Source: Planctomycetaceae bacterium (GTDB taxonomy: Bacteria > Planctomycetota > Phycisphaerae > UBA1845 > UTPLA1). From it: a DNA stretch of 64,000 nucleotides. The position numbers were made by a program, and so were the translations under genes. Position 1 is the stretch's first letter. Each line of letters opens with the position of its first letter. The stretch spans positions 496,001 to 560,000 of the forward strand of contig CP030884.1 of NCBI GenBank assembly GCA_006969385.1, written 5' to 3'. This document shows, piece by piece, positions 60,763 to 64,000 of this stretch. The notes under the pieces are model-generated. The model had not been told where the DNA came from. It saw only the letters and a program-made list of their open reading frames with translations, and searched no databases.

Positions 60763-61220
60763 GCAAGCGCGTGGCACTAGGTTGCGATCACCGTGGCTAT
60801 GAAGCCAAACTAAAAATCATTGCGCGTTTGAGCGAGTTGGGTTTTGAGGCGAAGGACTTCGGTACCGACTCGACCAAGTCGTTCGATTATCCCGACGCCG
60901 CTTTGGCCACAGCCACCTCGGTTCAGAAGGGCGAGTCGGACGTCGGCCTGTTGTTCTGCGGCACGGGCAACGGCATGTGCATTACCGCCAATAAGTTTCA
61001 TGGCATTCGCGCCGCACTGTGCCACGACGAACTCACGGCCGAAATGTCGCGCCGTCATAACAACGCCAACGTACTGTGCCTGCCGGCGGATCTCGTGGGC
61101 GATGCCCTGATGCTGCGAATCGTGGAAGTATGGTTAAAGACCGAATTCGAAGGCGGTCGCCACGAACGCCGTGTGTCGAAGATCAGCGAGATCGAGTCGA
61201 AACAGTGCCGTAAGGACTAA
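60759..61220 (+). CDS. rpiB: Ribose-5-phosphate isomerase B
   Basis: 153 aa. It interconverts ribose 5-phosphate and ribulose 5-phosphate. Seen: VALGCDHRGYEAK, FGTDSTKSFDYPDAA, SDVGLLFCGTGNGMCITANK (catalytic Cys and oxyanion loop), GIRAALCHDELTAEMSRRHNNANVLCLPA (His/Arg of the active site) and FEGGRHERRV. The start overlaps the previous stop by four bases (ATGA), showing a coupled operon. Confidence 0.95.
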   Translation: MSKRVALGCDHRGYEAKLKIIARLSELGFEAKDFGTDSTKSFDYPDAALATATSVQKGESDVGLLFCGTGNGMCITANKFHGIRAALCHDELTAEMSRRHNNANVLCLPADLVGDALMLRIVEVWLKTEFEGGRHERRVSKISEIESKQCRKD

Positions 61221-61445
61221 CCGTCACCCAACTGGCCCGACGGTAAGAGTCCCCCTCCGAGTTTGCCTTTAGCCCCAGGATTGCCGCCGTTCGCATTGGC
61301 CGGGTTTTCCTACGCCGCTCTAATCCCCCCTGTCTGCACCTTCCCGTATTTTGGGCTAAACTTATGTTTTCGCATCTTTATGCAGCGATGCCGTCGATGC
61401 GGTGTTCGTACGATTGTTGCACCAAAAGAAGGAAAGGTGGCCCCT

Positions 61446-62348
61446 ATGAAGCTGTTAACACGCTTGGTGTTCTTATCGCTTTGTTTTCCGACCGTCGCCA
61501 CAGCGGGACCGACGGTCAGCAGCACCGGCAAAGCCAGCATGACTTTTGCGCCGACGACGGCGCGCGTGCGGGTTCGCCTCTTCGCGCACGGATTGTCGGC
61601 GGCGTCGGCGATGAAGAAGCTTGAAGCCAATCAGACGTTTCTCACATCGGAAATCGAGCAATTGGACGAGCCGAAACCGCAACTGTCATTCGGCCCTATC
61701 TACGAGCAACCCAAAGCCGAAGGCAACATGCAAATGCGCATGATGGCGATGATGGGCAACGCCGAAACGCCGGAAGTCGATCCGCGTCTCAAACGAATGG
61801 TGTGCACCGTCACACTCGAATGGCCGCTGCCCGACGGCGCGGGCGGCGCGCAATACGATCGACTCGACCAGATTCGCTTGCAACTGCAGCGCTTGGGCTT
61901 ATCCGAAAAGAACGTCGACGAAGACGGCAATAAGAGCAAAGACGACGCCGAAGAAGCCGCGGAGCAAGACGCCGCCGGTAGAACCAAAGCCAACGATGAA
62001 TTGCATCTGGCGGCGGCGCCCAAGTATTACTTCGCGCGGATGCTTACCGACGAAGAGTTACAACAGGTCACCACCAAGGCATTTCAAAACGGCAAGCAAC
62101 AAGCCATGCGTTTGGCGAAGGCGACCGGCATGCAATTGGGCGATCTGGTGTCGGTCTCAAGCGGCATGGAAGCGGCCAACATGTTTAGCCAAATTGCGGA
62201 CTATCAAGTGACGGTGCAAGCCATGTTTGGCGAAGGCGAGGTCACCTTTGACGAAGACGCACAGCGCCCCGTCGCCGAGATCAGCCAAGCCCAGTTGCGG
62301 CCGCTAACGTATGAATATGCCGTGCAACTTTCATTTGAGTTGAAGTAA
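61446..62348 (+). CDS. SIMPL (DUF541) domain secreted protein
   Basis: 300 aa. Signal peptide MKLLTRLVFLSLCFPTVATA. DUF541 pattern: VSSTGKASMTFAPTTARVRV at the start of the mature protein, a helix (AASAMKKLEANQTFLTSEIE), a low-complexity acidic insert (EEAAEQDAA) and the second half AFQNGKQQAMRLAKATGMQLGDLVSVSSG, then VQLSFELK at the end. The insert before this is longer than in standard members. Periplasmic; role unclear. ATG 61446 is chosen over 61263 by the signal peptide. Confidence 0.75.
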   Translation: MKLLTRLVFLSLCFPTVATAGPTVSSTGKASMTFAPTTARVRVRLFAHGLSAASAMKKLEANQTFLTSEIEQLDEPKPQLSFGPIYEQPKAEGNMQMRMMAMMGNAETPEVDPRLKRMVCTVTLEWPLPDGAGGAQYDRLDQIRLQLQRLGLSEKNVDEDGNKSKDDAEEAAEQDAAGRTKANDELHLAAAPKYYFARMLTDEELQQVTTKAFQNGKQQAMRLAKATGMQLGDLVSVSSGMEAANMFSQIADYQVTVQAMFGEGEVTFDEDAQRPVAEISQAQLRPLTYEYAVQLSFELK

Positions 62349-62448
62349 GCACGATCGGCTTGCGCGTTTATCGCGAAACGCCGCCACCGGCTCGCGCGTG
62401 CGATCAATCATAAGAACCACCTATTGAAAGCGTAGAAGTCAACCTCGT

Positions 62449-63795
62449 ATGACCGAACTGCCCCCCAAGCGAATCGTCGAAGAACTCGACAAGTACATCA
62501 TCGGCCAGGGCGACGCCAAACGCGCCGTTGCCATCGCCATTCGAAATCGCTGGCGCCGCCAACAGTTGCCCGACGCGATGCGCGAAGAAGTCGGCCCCAA
62601 GAACATCCTAATGATCGGCCCGACCGGCGTCGGTAAGACCGAAATCGCCCGACGGCTGGCCACGCTCGTCAACGCGCCGTTTCTGAAGGTCGAGGCGACC
62701 AAGTTTACCGAAGTCGGCTACATGGGCCGCGATGTCGATTCGATGATCCGCGACCTCGTCGAGTTTTCGCTCAACATGGTGCAGAAGGAGCAACGCGAAG
62801 TCGTGCGCGAAAAGGCGGAGGCCAACACCGAGGAACGCATCCTCGACGAACTGCTACCGCGCCAACCCGAGACCTACGGCGAAGAGACCACCGACAGCGA
62901 CGAACAAGGCCGCCGTCAGCGCACGCGCGACAAACTGCGCCTGCAACTGCGCGACGGCGAACTCGAAGACCGCACGGTCGAACTGCGCGTCGAACAAAAA
63001 GCGCAACCGATGGGTATGCTCGCCACTACGCTCGGTCCGGATCAATTCGGCCCCGAGTTGCAGGACATGATCGAGAAGATGATGCCTTCGCAATCGAAGC
63101 AGCGGAAAGTGACCATTCGCGAAGCGCGCAAGGTGATCTTCGACGAAGAATGCGAGAAGCTCATCGATCGCGAGAAGGCTGTCGAAATGGCGGTGCAGCG
63201 CGCCGAGAACAACGGCATCGTGTTTATCGACGAGATGGACAAGCTCTGCGGCGGACCGTCGCAACATGGGCCCGATGTCAGCCGCCAAGGCGTGCAGCGC
63301 GACATGTTGCCGCTCATCGAGGGAACGACGGTCAACACGCGACACGGCAGTGTAAAGACCGATCACATTCTCTTTGTCGCTGCCGGTGCATTCCATACCG
63401 CCAAACCGAGCGACTTGATGCCCGAACTGCAGGGCCGATTGCCGATTCGGGTGGAGTTACAAGATCTCACCAAGAGCGATTTTGTGCGCATCCTGACGGA
63501 GCCGCGCAACGCGTTGACCAAGCAGCAGGTGGCGTTGCTCGGCACCGAAGGCGTCGGCCTGAGTTTTACCCGCGACGCCATCGAAAAACTCGCCGAGATC
63601 GCGGCCGAGGTGAATCGATCGACCGAAAACATCGGCGCGCGGCGGCTGCAAACCATTTTGGAAAAAGTCATGGAAGATTTATCATTCGATGCGCCGGATA
63701 AGTCGGGAGAGAAGATCGAGATCGACGGCGCGTTTGTCAACGATCGGCTGGCCGAGATCGTCAGCGATCAGGACCTGAGTAAGTTCATTCTGTAA
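62449..63795 (+). CDS. hslU: ATP-dependent protease ATPase subunit HslU
   Basis: 448 aa. AAA+ unfoldase that feeds the HslV peptidase. Walker A GPTGVGKTEIARRLA (~56-71), then VEATKFTEVGYMGRDVDSMI (pore/I-domain), the inserted I-domain of ~150 residues (with EEQ/ERILDELL), Walker B GIVFIDEMDKLCG, sensor-1 VAAGAFHTAKPSDLMPELQGRLPIRVE and sensor-2 STENIGARRLQTILEKVMEDL. The length agrees with known HslU. No hslV gene lies upstream or in the rest of the window. ATG 62449. Confidence 0.95.
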   Translation: MTELPPKRIVEELDKYIIGQGDAKRAVAIAIRNRWRRQQLPDAMREEVGPKNILMIGPTGVGKTEIARRLATLVNAPFLKVEATKFTEVGYMGRDVDSMIRDLVEFSLNMVQKEQREVVREKAEANTEERILDELLPRQPETYGEETTDSDEQGRRQRTRDKLRLQLRDGELEDRTVELRVEQKAQPMGMLATTLGPDQFGPELQDMIEKMMPSQSKQRKVTIREARKVIFDEECEKLIDREKAVEMAVQRAENNGIVFIDEMDKLCGGPSQHGPDVSRQGVQRDMLPLIEGTTVNTRHGSVKTDHILFVAAGAFHTAKPSDLMPELQGRLPIRVELQDLTKSDFVRILTEPRNALTKQQVALLGTEGVGLSFTRDAIEKLAEIAAEVNRSTENIGARRLQTILEKVMEDLSFDAPDKSGEKIEIDGAFVNDRLAEIVSDQDLSKFIL

Positions 63796-63849
63796 CGACG
63801 TTGCCAGATTGCGTGCGCGACGTGCACCCATTTTTTGAGAGCCAAGACC

Positions 63850-64000
63850 ATGACCTATCGACGATCCCTATTCAGCGTTGCCCTGCTGGCGTGCTTTGCC
63901 ACGACGCTTGTTCCTGCAGACGTATCCGCCCAAGGTTTACAACCCAGCTCGAAACGTCGGCCGCGCCGACCGCGCGCCCCCGAGGTAACGACCGACAAGT
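63850..64000 (+). CDS. Secreted protein, N-terminal fragment (continues beyond window)
   Basis: The first 50 residues are visible. Signal peptide MTYRRSLFSVALLACFATTL, cleavage plausible after VSAQ, then a basic low-complexity segment (SSKRRPRRPRAPEV). ATG 63850 with GAGAG about ten bases upstream. The rest of the protein is beyond position 64000, so its function cannot be judged. Confidence 0.6.
   Translation, partial: MTYRRSLFSVALLACFATTLVPADVSAQGLQPSSKRRPRRPRAPEVTTDK

Noticed and set aside
1..64000. CRISPR arrays, prophage, integrases, tRNA or rRNA genes
   Set aside because: No regular spacer-repeat array, no transposase or integrase motifs and no tRNA or rRNA signature was found by eye. 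The palindromic repeats are not regularly spaced enough to be CRISPR.

Overview
The window looks like chromosomal DNA of a free-living bacterium, most likely a member of the Planctomycetota. This is an inference from content, not from a marker gene: there are secreted proteins with dockerin-like, DUF11/CARDB-type and thrombospondin-3-type calcium repeats, a TIGR03790-family protein, paired membrane proteins with zinc-ribbon N-termini, many short palindromic repeats between genes, and GC content in the high fifties by eye. No rRNA, tRNA, CRISPR array, prophage or transposase was found. Most genes are ordinary chromosomal genes, and unusual material sits mainly in the intergenic spaces and in very small genes.

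Layout. 1-6.1 kb: the C-terminal part of a secreted subtilase-like protein, a TIGR03790/dockerin protein, a small zinc-ribbon membrane protein, a DUF2203 protein and dprA. 6.1-16.5 kb: a translation/transcription cluster, nusA - stand-alone IF2_N protein - infB - DUF503 - rbfA - HhH-GPD-like protein - giant TPR protein, preceded by a non-coding leader with a terminator-like hairpin. 16.8-23 kb: yebC, a DUF2339 membrane protein, and the trkA-trkH potassium uptake pair on the minus strand. 23.3-31 kb: a large DUF11 surface protein, a YkgJ-type protein, a PH-like membrane protein, a pseudopilin paired with a membrane-anchored putative permuted papain-like protein, and a secreted EEP-fold nuclease. 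31.2-31.95 kb: a compact locus with a good promoter, a structured leader, two tandem 39-codon genes encoding almost identical acidic hydrophobic peptides, more hairpins and a strong terminator. 32-47 kb: a small secreted protein, accD, a Na/Ca antiporter, membrane glycosyltransferases, an ABC1/UbiB kinase, an SRAP protein, a divergent sigma factor, an LptF/LptG permease, a ThiS/MoaD-like protein and a TPR protein. 47-64 kb: a sialidase-like lipoprotein, endonuclease V, an L,D-transpeptidase, 5-formyl-THF cyclo-ligase, a WecA/MraY-like transferase with an O-antigen-ligase/TPR protein, prpB-prpC, a 51-aa membrane protein, a cysteine desulfurase, a Sua5-phosphatase fusion with rpiB, a SIMPL protein, hslU and the start of a secreted protein.

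Working relations. NusA, IF-2 and RbfA form a classical core cluster in which rimP is missing. TrkA/TrkH form one transporter with overlapping genes. PrpB/PrpC point to the 2-methylcitrate cycle, although prpD is not in the window. Sua5-phosphatase-RpiB matches a gene order known from Firmicutes (ywlC-ywlE-ywlF), here with the first two fused. WecA/MraY-like transferase plus O-antigen ligase, and the two GT-C enzymes, suggest surface polysaccharide synthesis.

The most interesting signals are the twin 39-aa peptide locus (16 synonymous against 2 conservative replacement codon differences between the copies), the stand-alone IF2_N gene inside the nusA-infB cluster, two families of longer dispersed repeats (about 196 and 105 bp) plus several palindromic families, one of which lies inside a coding region, and a shared C-terminal Cys-Gly/membrane/Arg signal on two surface proteins.
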